The translations under genes were made by a program, and so were the position numbers. The notes under the pieces are model-generated. The model worked only from the letters and a program-made list of their open reading frames with translations. It did not search any database and was not told the DNA's origin. Below are positions 36,227-44,896 of a stretch of DNA of 64,000 nucleotides, piece by piece. Positions within the stretch are counted from its first letter, which is position 1; the number at the start of each line of letters is the position of its first letter. The DNA is from Sulfurovum lithotrophicum (GTDB lineage: Bacteria; Campylobacterota; Campylobacteria; Campylobacterales; Sulfurovaceae): positions 1,612,001 to 1,676,000 of the forward strand of contig NZ_CP011308.1 of assembly GCF_000987835.1 (NCBI RefSeq). The letters run 5' to 3'.

Positions 36227-38101
36227 CTACAGCACCTCCAAATCCAAATTCTCACGCAAGTTTAACTTCACATTGGTGGTCAATGCCTTTTCATAACAGA
36301 TGAGTTTTGCATCTTTAGGTACATCGTGTACGATATCACCTGTTATCTCTTTGTCAAAACTAAAGTAGAAAATTTTCTCATCTTCACTAAGCGTAATAAA
36401 ACTGTAGTTATCTGTTTTTACTTCACCGATCTCTGCACTCAATGTAAACCCATTTTTAAGCCCTACTTCATAGACGATGTCCAGCGCTTTAGCTCCCTGG
36501 GTGAGGATATTCTCATGAAACATACTCATCTTGAGCATCTTCTCTATCTCTTCGTAGCTCATATCTGGTCGTTTTTTTACCTCTTTGAAGATTTGGAAGT
36601 TGGAGTTGTCCAATCTAAAGGACTTGAAACCCTCTTGGTAGTCCAGCTTTTTCATCGCTCTTTTGATGCGTTCTTTGGTGATATCAGATATCTTTGTGTA
36701 CCCTGCTTTGTAGGCTTCACTCTTTTCATCAGTAGCTTCAGGGAGTTGGACTAAGATGTACTTGCGGTTACCACCGTCTTCTTTATTTAAATCCATAACT
36801 GCATGGGCAGTTGTCCCACTTCCTGCGAAGAAATCTAGAATAATGTCATCATTTTTAGTGACAAAACCAATTAAGCGACTAAGGATAAAATGTGACTTTG
36901 GGTTATCAAAGACTGAACGACCCATCATTGACTCAAAGACTTTAGTTGAAGTTCTTCCATCCTCATAAATCATACTTCTAAGTACATCTTTGGCATTCAA
37001 TAATCTTTTTTTAGGCTTTATTAAAACTGTCTCATCTTTGCCAAAGAGTATATCATTATTGTTAATCATATTCCTCATTGTATTTTCTGGGAACCGAAAC
37101 CCTTTTGCAGGTATTTTACAAGGTTTTCTTGTTACTTCATGTAGCACTTCGTATTTATATCCGCCAAATTTTGTATTAGCAATATCACCATCATGGAAGA
37201 CACCTTTGTCATCTACATTGTCATAGTGGGTTACTTTGTCAAGTTCATTTTTATTACTTTTAATCCATTTTCGTAATTCAAATTGGATAACTTCTGTATC
37301 ATCGTCAAATTTTTCTTTCAATTCTAAATATTTTTTTTGAATCTTTAATGCATTTTCACTTTTACGTTCCCAATTATCTTGTAACTCTATATTTTTTGCA
37401 TAAACAATCATATACTCATGCTCAACATTTATTTGAGTTTTATTATTATCTGTCGCAGTTTTCAGGATCAATTGTCCTACAAAATTCTCCTCCCCATAAA
37501 TCTCATCCATCACCTTACGAAGATTATGCACTTCATCATCATCTATACTCACAAAAATGACCCCATCATCTTTAAGAAGATTACGGCTTAGCCAAAGCCT
37601 TGGGTATATCATGTTAAGCCAGTTGGTGTGTCTGCGTCCTGTACTGTTGGTTTTGGTAGTGGTGTAACCCTTATTACGGAGTTGATCTGTCTGTATGAGG
37701 TAGTTTTGTATGCTGTCACCCCATGTGTCAGAGTAGACAAAGTCTTTGTCTTTGTTATACGGAGGATCGATGTAAATCATCTTGACTTTTTTGTGGTAGG
37801 AGAGTTGCAGGAGCTTCAGCACTTCCAGGTTGTCACCTTCTATGAAAACATTATCACCATCAGGGATTTCTTTGTCTTCATCCACTTTCAGTGTAGCATT
37901 GGTCTTTTCGCGTATGGTCTTGTAGCAGTCTCTTTTGCCAGCCCAGGTAAAGCTGTAATGCTCACGAGACTCATTGACTTCATCAGCAAATACGTCTTTC
38001 AGTTTCTCAGGAATAATCTCCCCATCTTCAAATATCTCAGGAAGTATCTGTTGGAGTTGGCGTAGCTTTTGCTGTTTGATATCGAGGCTCTCTAAAGTCA
38101 C
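36227..38101 (-). CDS. mod: type III DNA-methyltransferase subunit Mod
   Basis: 624 residues from a GTG start preceded by AGGA. It is a beta-class N6-adenine methyltransferase: the catalytic KMIYIDPPYNKDKDF lies at about residue 110 and the SAM motif DFFAGSGTTAHAV at about 423, the catalytic-before-SAM order of type III Mod. The middle (about 190-380) is the variable target-recognition region. Mod sets specificity and protects host DNA. An A8 tract near 37331 is in this gene but is short for phase variation. The target site cannot be read from sequence. Confidence 0.95.
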   Translation of the reverse strand: MTLESLDIKQQKLRQLQQILPEIFEDGEIIPEKLKDVFADEVNESREHYSFTWAGKRDCYKTIREKTNATLKVDEDKEIPDGDNVFIEGDNLEVLKLLQLSYHKKVKMIYIDPPYNKDKDFVYSDTWGDSIQNYLIQTDQLRNKGYTTTKTNSTGRRHTNWLNMIYPRLWLSRNLLKDDGVIFVSIDDDEVHNLRKVMDEIYGEENFVGQLILKTATDNNKTQINVEHEYMIVYAKNIELQDNWERKSENALKIQKKYLELKEKFDDDTEVIQFELRKWIKSNKNELDKVTHYDNVDDKGVFHDGDIANTKFGGYKYEVLHEVTRKPCKIPAKGFRFPENTMRNMINNNDILFGKDETVLIKPKKRLLNAKDVLRSMIYEDGRTSTKVFESMMGRSVFDNPKSHFILSRLIGFVTKNDDIILDFFAGSGTTAHAVMDLNKEDGGNRKYILVQLPEATDEKSEAYKAGYTKISDITKERIKRAMKKLDYQEGFKSFRLDNSNFQIFKEVKKRPDMSYEEIEKMLKMSMFHENILTQGAKALDIVYEVGLKNGFTLSAEIGEVKTDNYSFITLSEDEKIFYFSFDKEITGDIVHDVPKDAKLICYEKALTTNVKLNLRENLDLEVL

Positions 38102-38169
38102 AAGGCAATCCTAAATTAAGATGGTATATTTTAGCGTAAAAATCAAAAATCAATACATAAAAAATGTTC

Positions 38170-38189
38170 CAGGTGACAATAATAACCTG
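38170..38189 (-). terminator. small hairpin downstream of the mazF-like gene
   Basis: CAGGT (38170-38174) and ACCTG (38185-38189) can pair. On the minus strand the hairpin is followed after a few bases by ATTTTTT, as expected for a terminator of the toxin-antitoxin operon. The stem is only five pairs. Confidence 0.4.
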
Positions 38190-38247
38190 TCAGGGAATAA
38201 GAGAGAAAAAAGAATATCAGGGACTGTTAGAAACATTTCCCACATTC

Positions 38248-38565
38248 CTACATAAACCGCATACAAAGCACATCGATCACTTTCTGCTGAAGTTTGGGAT
38301 CAAGCAGGGAAATTTTCTTGTCAAGGCGCTGCTTTGAGATCGTCCTTACCTGATGACAGAGCAGTATCGCCTCTTTTCCGTTTAGTGTAAATAACACTTC
38401 ATTCGGATAGACCTTTCTTCCGGTCTTTCGTGATGTTACCGGAATGACCGTTACAATATCCATCTGATTTTCGATATCGTTAGAAATGACAAGAACCGGC
38501 CTGTGACCTGCCTGTTCTCTGCCTACAACAGGACTGAGGTTTGCCCAGTAGATGTTAAAATGCAT
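38248..38565 (-). CDS. mazF: MazF/PemK-family toxin (mRNA interferase)
   Basis: 105 residues. NIYWANLSPVVGREQAGHRP and VLVISNDIENQ form the MazF beta-barrel start, with the conserved GREQAGHRP loop holding the catalytic Arg; VTVIPVTSR and AILLCHQVRTISKQRL complete the fold. MazF cleaves mRNA at short motifs. The gene overlaps the upstream antitoxin gene by 11 bases, the standard order. It sits just upstream of mod on the same strand, separated by about 150 bases. Confidence 0.93.
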   Translation of the reverse strand: MHFNIYWANLSPVVGREQAGHRPVLVISNDIENQMDIVTVIPVTSRKTGRKVYPNEVLFTLNGKEAILLCHQVRTISKQRLDKKISLLDPKLQQKVIDVLCMRFM

Positions 38566-38803
38566 CTACTTCACCGTCTGCATATTTAAAATCTTCCTGT
38601 ATCTGCTCAATATCTTCAATGACCATGGGATCATTGGCCATCTGTTCGATCTGTTTTCTGTAATTCTCTTTTTTGATCGATTCGACCGTTTGTTTCAGGG
38701 AAGAGGAAACAAGATCTGAAAAGTTCTTGAAGTGATCCATGACACCCTCCTCTTTCAACTGTAAAAAAAGATGTTCGTCGATCGAAACTGTTTTTCTTAT
38801 CAT
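38555..38803 (-). CDS. ribbon-helix-helix type antitoxin of the MazF-like toxin
   Basis: 82 residues. The N-terminus MIRKTVSIDEHLFLQLKEEG has the strand-helix pattern of ribbon-helix-helix DNA-binding proteins. The C-terminal half is acidic (IEDIEQIQEDFKYADGEVDAF), typical of a toxin-neutralising tail. Position and overlap with mazF make it the antitoxin. An AAGGATTTCAG site precedes the ATG. It probably represses its own promoter through the inverted repeat at 38816-38836. Confidence 0.87.
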   Translation of the reverse strand: MIRKTVSIDEHLFLQLKEEGVMDHFKNFSDLVSSSLKQTVESIKKENYRKQIEQMANDPMVIEDIEQIQEDFKYADGEVDAF

Positions 38804-38815
38804 CTGAAATCCTTG

Positions 38816-38836
38816 TATGTATAACTTTCATACATA
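38816..38836. promoter_or_regulatory. probable operator of the toxin-antitoxin operon
   Basis: TATGTAT (38816-38822) and ATACATA (38830-38836) form a perfect inverted repeat with a seven-base spacer, immediately before the antitoxin start. Ribbon-helix-helix antitoxins usually bind such repeats. A GATAAT that could serve as -10 lies at its upstream edge on the minus strand. Confidence 0.6.
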
Positions 38837-38945
38837 TTATCATACTTTTTATCTTATGTCAATCATACACAACACAATTCTTCCATTCTCAATATAAAAA
38901 CGATATAATCTTTCTTCGTAAATCCAGGAACAGAAAGGCTGCCAA

Positions 38946-39248
38946 ATGATCTACAGAAGCGGAAAGATACAGTTTCTTTTCTGGACGGCATTTTTCTCTG
39001 TATTGATCTATCTCTGGCTCGCTGCAGTCGGTCTGCAGACATTTGTGCTTCCCGATGAGCCTCCCATGGAATTCCCTACACATGTAGCAACACTGATGTT
39101 CATACTGTTCGGACTGCTCATCATTACGACATTGGCAGGAGTGGTCGTCTCCATGATGATCTCCAACCGCTTCTACATCCAGTTTTTCAGCGGTATGACC
39201 ATCTTCATCTTTGCCTCGATGATCTTTGCCAAAAGCTTTTTCGGATAA
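38946..39248 (+). CDS. small three-helix membrane protein of unknown function
   Basis: 100 residues with three hydrophobic segments: about 9-30 (FLFWTAFFSVLIYLWLAAVG), 48-71 (LMFILFGLLIITTLAGVVV) and 77-97. There is a short basic N-terminus and no recognised family. It ends three bases before the convergent molybdopterin oxidoreductase gene. A role as a membrane partner of that enzyme is possible but unsupported, since they are on opposite strands. Confidence 0.6.
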   Translation: MIYRSGKIQFLFWTAFFSVLIYLWLAAVGLQTFVLPDEPPMEFPTHVATLMFILFGLLIITTLAGVVVSMMISNRFYIQFFSGMTIFIFASMIFAKSFFG

Positions 39249-39251
39249 TCC

Positions 39252-41036
39252 CTATACCCTTTCAACCAGTACTTTAACCTCCTGATAACAGGCATTCTCT
39301 CCCCCGTCACTTAAAATGCTTGGAGTCAGATAGTTCACCCCCCGTGTATTGGCAGTGATGATGAGACAGTCAGGCCTAAGGTCTTCATTGATCCTGACCG
39401 TAAATTCGCCAGAGCCGTGCTCTGAACTTACTTTGACCCTTTCGCCCTCGGCATAGCCGGCATCGGGTGGCAGCTGTACGGTCTCTTCTCTGACGAACTG
39501 CGTATTGAGCGATTTGGAAGACTTGGGTGTCAACAGCCAGAAGCTTTCGTCTTTGGGTTTGTTCTTGCTCTCTTTTCGGTACTTTCTGAAACGTTTGGTA
39601 TTGATGAAGTCATCTTCGAACTCATCTATGAACTCGAATTCATCATCTTCTTCTCCGAAGCCTTCGGCATAAGGTGCATCCTGATGTGCGGGCGAGATGT
39701 AATGCTCCCCTTCCCTCTCACACTGGGACAGCCAGGCATCCAAGTAGTACTCCTCGGACTGCAAACCGTCAAATCCGAACAGGTCGAAGAGTCTGCTGGT
39801 GAAATCATATTCGCTGATACCAATGTCGGCGTCAAGAATTTTATTCATCTTCTGGACATACTGATGCCCGTAACTCAGCCTGACATCTTCTTTTTCAAAG
39901 AAGTTCTTTGCGGGAATGACGATCTTTGCCCTTTTGGACGTTTCATTCTCATACAGGCCGAAATAGATCAGGTTCTCGACCGCTTCGAGCTCTTTTCTGA
40001 CACGTTTGCTGTCCGGCATGGACTCGGCAGGGTTCCCTCCCTGTACCAGAACAGTCCCGAATTTGGAGAACTCTGCTGTCGCTTTGGGCACACGCTTGCA
40101 CTCCACCTCAAACGGATCCTCAAATCCCAGTTTGGAGTTTGAAAGGAAACTCACCCCACAGCCCTCTTTTCCGAAAAGCCCAAGCGTTGCCGCCAGGGAG
40201 TCAATGGCATGCATCGTGTAGGCTCCTGTGGAGTATTTCTGTACACCGTTACCCACAAGAAAGACCACTTTTCTGTCACGCAGGTAGTTCAAAATACGTC
40301 CCATATCTCCCAGATCGACACCAATATAGGCCAGTATGGCTTTGATACGGTGTTCACGTGTATAATCGTAGAAATCTTCATATTCGGGAGCGAATTCATC
40401 CATCCACTCGGTATCTTCAGTATCTTCCATGAAAATGAAACGGGCCAGCATGATCGCAACATAATAGTCGGTTCTCGGCTGTATCTGAATATGCAGGTCA
40501 GCCTTTTTGGCTATGGCAGTCTTTACCGGGTCTATCACCACAATGTGTTTGCCTTCCAGAAAAGGCATGATATGCGAATTGGTCACGGTAACGTTCCGTC
40601 CCCAGACCACAACGGTCTCAGCCTTTTCTATCTGCTCAAGCGGAAGGTTCCTGTTGATACCGCGTCCCATGATGATCCCCGCATCGCCTGCCCCGTCACA
40701 GAGACTTCCCCTGGTCAGTGTACCGTCTATCTTTTCCATGAAAAGATCGGTGATCCCCTGCATGACCCCCAGGTTGCCCGAGCCTCTCCAAAGCAGAGAG
40801 CTGTCTGTTTTGAATGCTTCCGCAACCGCCTGCATCGCCTCTTCCATGCTCACTTCTCTGCCATCGATACGCGGTTTCTCGATACGCGGTGTTTCGAACA
40901 TATGTTTGTTGAGCAGAGCACAGAGCGCACCGTTGCCTGTTGGATGCTCTTTGTCCCCTTTTATTTTGAAATTATCATCTTCTACGATGATCCTGCAGGC
41001 ATCGTAGCAGTCAAGTCCACATGCTGTCTCTTTCAT
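39252..41036 (-). CDS. molybdopterin oxidoreductase (DMSO reductase family)
   Basis: 594 residues, no Tat signal, so cytoplasmic. The N-terminal cysteines C6, C10, C14 and C39 should hold a [4Fe-4S] cluster (CGLDCYDAC). Molybdopterin segments include SLLWRGSGNLGVMQG, VVVWGRNVTVTNSH, VLVQGGNPAESMPDS and the C-terminal VKVSSEHGSGEFTVR. Cys113 in RGSLCDGAG is where family members bind molybdenum. A very acidic insert (about 470-490, GFGEEDDEFEFIDEFEDDF) is unusual. The substrate cannot be told; formate dehydrogenase-like proteins are the nearest large group. The adaptor-like gene upstream overlaps it by four bases. Confidence 0.85.
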   Translation of the reverse strand: MKETACGLDCYDACRIIVEDDNFKIKGDKEHPTGNGALCALLNKHMFETPRIEKPRIDGREVSMEEAMQAVAEAFKTDSSLLWRGSGNLGVMQGITDLFMEKIDGTLTRGSLCDGAGDAGIIMGRGINRNLPLEQIEKAETVVVWGRNVTVTNSHIMPFLEGKHIVVIDPVKTAIAKKADLHIQIQPRTDYYVAIMLARFIFMEDTEDTEWMDEFAPEYEDFYDYTREHRIKAILAYIGVDLGDMGRILNYLRDRKVVFLVGNGVQKYSTGAYTMHAIDSLAATLGLFGKEGCGVSFLSNSKLGFEDPFEVECKRVPKATAEFSKFGTVLVQGGNPAESMPDSKRVRKELEAVENLIYFGLYENETSKRAKIVIPAKNFFEKEDVRLSYGHQYVQKMNKILDADIGISEYDFTSRLFDLFGFDGLQSEEYYLDAWLSQCEREGEHYISPAHQDAPYAEGFGEEDDEFEFIDEFEDDFINTKRFRKYRKESKNKPKDESFWLLTPKSSKSLNTQFVREETVQLPPDAGYAEGERVKVSSEHGSGEFTVRINEDLRPDCLIITANTRGVNYLTPSILSDGGENACYQEVKVLVERV

Positions 41037-41824
41037 TTCAGTTCAACCTTCAGTAGTTTTGAAAACCTCTTTTTGGGCGCAGGAATGTATATCTCCGCAC
41101 GGTAGGAAGAGATGAATTTTTCATCTGCCACATTCCATACCTTATTGATTCTATACGCCGTTTTCTTTCCGTCGATATAGACTGTTCTGCTTTTTACATC
41201 TTTAAGTTCTTCAGGCTCCAGGAAAAGCACCAGCTTGGCTTTGCTGATATCCTGTACCTCGGCCAACGGTGTACCCGGATTGACAAAGTCTCCCTCGCGA
41301 ACCATCAGTTTATAGAGATATTTTTTCTTTAGAACAATCGATTTTTTTCCTATTGTATCGCTCAAAAGCGCTACTTTGTATTTCATGTCGATAAGCTGTT
41401 TCTCCAGACTGACGATCTTTTCGCGTGTCGAAAGATACTGTGTCTTTGCAGAAGTATAACTATTGTAGGCATTGTCTTTCTGGGTCTTTGAAGCAGTACT
41501 CAGTTTCGAGATACGCTGATAGTATCCTTCCTGTCTCTTGACTGTGCTGCTCAGACTGCCGGCTATGTCCTGATTGATACTGATCATCTGTTCAAGAAGC
41601 TGTACACTTTCCTGACTGTCTTTGAGGTTAATGTTGTCCATCACATCATCCAGATGGATCACTCTGCGCTCTTGCACCAATGTACCCTCGGCATCAAGGT
41701 CAGCCTCAAGTACCAAAGCGCTCACGGCAGACTTCAGTACCACACTCTCATAGGGTTCCACCTTGGCATAGTGCACCTTGGCGAACACGAACAGCGGCAG
41801 TAAAAACCAAAGCAGTATTTTCAT
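41033..41824 (-). CDS. HlyD/membrane-fusion-like periplasmic protein
   Basis: 263 residues with a signal peptide (LLWFLLPLFVFA, cleavage near 15). A beta-rich start (HYAKVEPYESVVLKSAVSA), then a long coiled-coil hairpin (about 70-155), then a lipoyl-like half (LMVREGDFVNPGTPLAEVQD) and a beta-barrel piece (AKLVLFLEPEELKDVKS). This is the order of membrane fusion adaptors of efflux pumps. No pump lies beside it. Instead its stop overlaps the start of the molybdopterin oxidoreductase gene by four bases, a puzzling pairing. Confidence 0.75.
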   Translation of the reverse strand: MKILLWFLLPLFVFAKVHYAKVEPYESVVLKSAVSALVLEADLDAEGTLVQERRVIHLDDVMDNINLKDSQESVQLLEQMISINQDIAGSLSSTVKRQEGYYQRISKLSTASKTQKDNAYNSYTSAKTQYLSTREKIVSLEKQLIDMKYKVALLSDTIGKKSIVLKKKYLYKLMVREGDFVNPGTPLAEVQDISKAKLVLFLEPEELKDVKSRTVYIDGKKTAYRINKVWNVADEKFISSYRAEIYIPAPKKRFSKLLKVELK

Positions 41825-41889
41825 ATGTCTCTCACTCTATTTTTTGACCGATTATACCCAAATAGCGTTAAGGACTGCTCTATAAGGGG

Positions 41890-43050
41890 TTAAAGACGGC
41901 CCTTGAGATCCACTTTCAGTACCCAGACATCACTGTCTCTTCTTCTGTCCGTTTTCCTGTCCCCAACAATAAGATATCCGTCATCAAGTGCCATAATATC
42001 ATAGCCGACATCATCCGCTTCACCACCGTAGGTTCTCTCCCAAAGCAGCTTGCCGTTGCTGTCTATCTTGAAAAGGTAAAGATCGAAACCGTTACGTCTG
42101 GTAAAACTCTCGCTTCGCCCAACAACCACAAATCCGCCATCGGCACTTGCTGCAACGGCAAATGCTTCATCCTCACGGCTTCCTCCGTAACTTTTTTCCC
42201 AGAGCAGCTTACCTTTTTTGTCTGTCTTTACCACATAGGCATTCATGTAGTTTCGTCCAAAACTGTCCGTATTCCCTACAAGCAGATACCCATCCTTCGT
42301 CGCTACCACAGCACGTGCGGCATCGTCATCTTTGCCACCAAAAGCAGCATACCATTCTTTTTTACCCGATTTGTCGAGTTTCACCAGATAGGCATCACTG
42401 TCACCGTGGCCATAGCTCTCCGTATCACCCGCTGCAAGGTAGCCGTCCCCTGTGGCAATGAGGCCGTAAACACGGTCATCATCCTTACCGCCATAGTAGC
42501 CGCCCCAAAGCTTGTCACCGTCTTTGTCAGTTTTAAAGATGTATGGGCTAAGGTCTTCATCAAAGAACTGCAAATGTCGTTCATATCCGGCAAAAACAAG
42601 CTCCTCTCCGTCAGAGACCACAGCAGTACCGTAATATTCGTCGGAATCATCCCGGTAGAATGTGGTCTGCCAGTAGGGCTTGCCTTCACTGTTCACTTTC
42701 ACCATATAAAAGCTCATGCGTTCATTGCCGTAAGTCTCCGTAGACCCCATAAAGACATAATCATTTCCCTGGCGCGCGATCGCATTCGCCTCTTCGTCAT
42801 CTTCCCCGCCGTAAACTTTCGACCAAATCTTTTTGCCGTTCCGGTCTATATTGATCAGGTAGGCATCAAAGTCCCTGTCCTTCGTAAAACTCTTGGTCTT
42901 TCCTGCGATCAGAAAGCCATTCTCCGTCCTGACAACAGCCTTGGCGACATCATCTTCATCACCGCCGAAGACTTTGCTGAACGTCCCCAAATTCTGCGCA
43001 GCAAAAAGTGTCACACCCGTACACATAATTCCTATCAATACTTTTCTCAT
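41890..43050 (-). CDS. secreted protein of seven ~50-residue repeats, probable beta-propeller
   Basis: Start at 43050 (MRKVLIGIMCTGVTLFAA), with GGGAGAG before it, which gives a clean signal peptide. The mature protein consists of seven repeats with the pattern W-x2-x2-YGG-x-xDD-x8-DGYLxxGxT-x5-DAYLxKxDxxGK. Seven copies of a four-strand unit would close a seven-bladed propeller. The Asp-rich loops (GGKDDD, GGEADD) look suited to calcium. Partner and function are unknown. The gene appears monocistronic. Confidence 0.8.
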   Translation of the reverse strand: MRKVLIGIMCTGVTLFAAQNLGTFSKVFGGDEDDVAKAVVRTENGFLIAGKTKSFTKDRDFDAYLINIDRNGKKIWSKVYGGEDDEEANAIARQGNDYVFMGSTETYGNERMSFYMVKVNSEGKPYWQTTFYRDDSDEYYGTAVVSDGEELVFAGYERHLQFFDEDLSPYIFKTDKDGDKLWGGYYGGKDDDRVYGLIATGDGYLAAGDTESYGHGDSDAYLVKLDKSGKKEWYAAFGGKDDDAARAVVATKDGYLLVGNTDSFGRNYMNAYVVKTDKKGKLLWEKSYGGSREDEAFAVAASADGGFVVVGRSESFTRRNGFDLYLFKIDSNGKLLWERTYGGEADDVGYDIMALDDGYLIVGDRKTDRRRDSDVWVLKVDLKGRL

Positions 43051-43206
43051 TATTCTCTCCCATAAATATATATAATTTATCATAATAAAAAGTAACTTAA
43101 AAACAAATCAGTGAAAAAAGTGAAAGAAGGAGACTATGATACTCAATATTATCATCCTTGGTGCATTTCTTCTAGATACGTGACTCATCTATCTTGCGTA
43201 TACGTT

Positions 43207-44763
43207 CTAGAAAACAAGCATATACCAAAGTCCACCCTCAAACTTCTTTGTCAATGTTCCATCCAACTGCTTGACACAGATATCTATGAATGTACTTCCT
43301 AGACCTTTAGCCATAGGCATTGATGCGATATCTACTACCTCTTCACCATTGTCCCTGTAGACAAAGGTATAATGTCCGTTTTTCTCTTCCAGTGAGATAG
43401 TGATCTCCAGCCCTTTCTTGTTTTGTGCATACTTTATGGTGTTAGTCAGCATCTCATTGACCATGAGTCCAAACTGTATCATGGTGTCCAGTGGCAGGAT
43501 CAGTGATCTATCTACATCTACCGCAAGCGTGAATGTCTTGTTCTTGCCAAACATCCCAAGGAGTGAAGCTTCAAGCTTTTTGATATAGGCATAGAAGTTG
43601 ATCTCACTAAAGTTGTCCTGCTTATAGAGTATCTCATGCACTGCCGCAATGGCATCGATACGCGACTTGCTTTTGAGAAGATGGTTCCGGACATCTTCAG
43701 ACTCTTGCATCGCTTGAAGTCCCAACATAGAGGTGGTAATGTTTAGGTTGTTCTTGACTCTGTGATGAACCTCTTTGAGTAGTATGTCTTTTTGGGCATT
43801 GGAGGATTCAAGCTTATCCACATAAGACTTGATGATAGCTGACATGATCAACGCTACAAAAAGTGTGATAAACAGTGAGATGAAGATATCCATATAGTAT
43901 GTTTTCTTCAAAGAGCCCGTAAAGTCACTAGCTTTGGCTCTGACAAGTATGTGCAAGTTAAGTTCAGGTATATACTTGATGTTGACAAAGTACTGATGCT
44001 CATCTTTTGTGAAACTAAAAGAGGTTGCATACTGAGAGCTTATTGCCTTGCTAAAAGGAGTATATTCACTGATCTCATTAAGATTTTTTGCTTGATTCTC
44101 TTTTTGTGCCAAAATGATATTTTGATCTTTGTCGTAAATGGAAACCTCAAGCCGATACTTCTTTTTAAACATATTGAGCATGCTGTTGACTGAACCGATC
44201 TTCACCCCTGTACTTGTGATACCAATCAGCTTATCTTTTTTGTCAAATATCTTGTTATTCATAAACATGATCACTTCTGTATCTATCTTGGCATTGGTAT
44301 CAATATTTATCTCTTTGTCATCTGGAGAGTCTTTGAACCTGAAGTACCAGCTGTTATCTTTGTTCTCAGGATTCAATGTTTCCAAAAATCCATCTTGCGT
44401 ATAGTAAGCCCTGGTTCTTTCAGATACCAGAATGGCACTGAGAAGTCCATACTTGTTTTTGATAGCACTGAGATAATTCTTAACACTATCAGGTCTCTTT
44501 TCATTATCCTGAAGCCACTCAGCGATAAAGGTATTATTTGCCATCATCGATGTGATCAGATAGGGTTGCAATACCTGTTTTTGTATATCTGTATAGATGT
44601 TATCGAGAGAAAGAGGCAAAGACTGTTCTTCTATCTGATCGTGTACAAGTGTAAGTGTTGTCTTATAATTTATAAAAGAGAGGACTACTATTAGTGATAT
44701 GAGTAACAGTACAATAATAATAACAAGTTTGTAGTTTTTATTCATAGACTCTTTTAATATCAA
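43207..44763 (-). CDS. sensor histidine kinase, Cache-like sensor and HisKA_2-type kinase
   Basis: 518 residues. Two membrane helices (about 10-30 and 285-310) enclose a ~250-residue periplasmic domain resembling a double Cache sensor (SWYFRFKDSPDDKEIN, IGITSTGVKIGS). The kinase has VHHRVKNNLNITTSMLGLQ (phospho-His near 331), then the ATPase segments MVNEMLTNTIKYA and GLGSTFIDI. This is the HisKA_2 type. No response regulator gene sits on the same strand. The regulator at 46032 may serve both this kinase and the divergent one. Confidence 0.92.
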   Translation of the reverse strand: MILKESMNKNYKLVIIIVLLLISLIVVLSFINYKTTLTLVHDQIEEQSLPLSLDNIYTDIQKQVLQPYLITSMMANNTFIAEWLQDNEKRPDSVKNYLSAIKNKYGLLSAILVSERTRAYYTQDGFLETLNPENKDNSWYFRFKDSPDDKEINIDTNAKIDTEVIMFMNNKIFDKKDKLIGITSTGVKIGSVNSMLNMFKKKYRLEVSIYDKDQNIILAQKENQAKNLNEISEYTPFSKAISSQYATSFSFTKDEHQYFVNIKYIPELNLHILVRAKASDFTGSLKKTYYMDIFISLFITLFVALIMSAIIKSYVDKLESSNAQKDILLKEVHHRVKNNLNITTSMLGLQAMQESEDVRNHLLKSKSRIDAIAAVHEILYKQDNFSEINFYAYIKKLEASLLGMFGKNKTFTLAVDVDRSLILPLDTMIQFGLMVNEMLTNTIKYAQNKKGLEITISLEEKNGHYTFVYRDNGEEVVDIASMPMAKGLGSTFIDICVKQLDGTLTKKFEGGLWYMLVF

Positions 44764-44896
44764 AATGTTTCTTGAACTATTTGGCTTTCACCTATAAATA
44801 TTATAACACCTTAGTATGTCATAATCGTGTCATTTTAAGAACTAAAGTTATGCTACAATTTTAAAAATTGTAAAATAGATAGAGAAGGTTTCAATA

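Noticed and set aside
37331-37338. A8 homopolymer in mod as a phase-variation tract
   Set aside because: Eight bases is short for a contingency locus in an AT-rich gene, and no longer repeat is present.
39626-39835. Short minus-strand frame inside the molybdopterin oxidoreductase gene
   Set aside because: It is an out-of-frame shadow of the enzyme's coding sequence.
43111-43302. A 63-codon plus-strand frame between the propeller gene and the kinase
   Set aside because: It overlaps the 3' end of the kinase gene, and its translation shows no domain.
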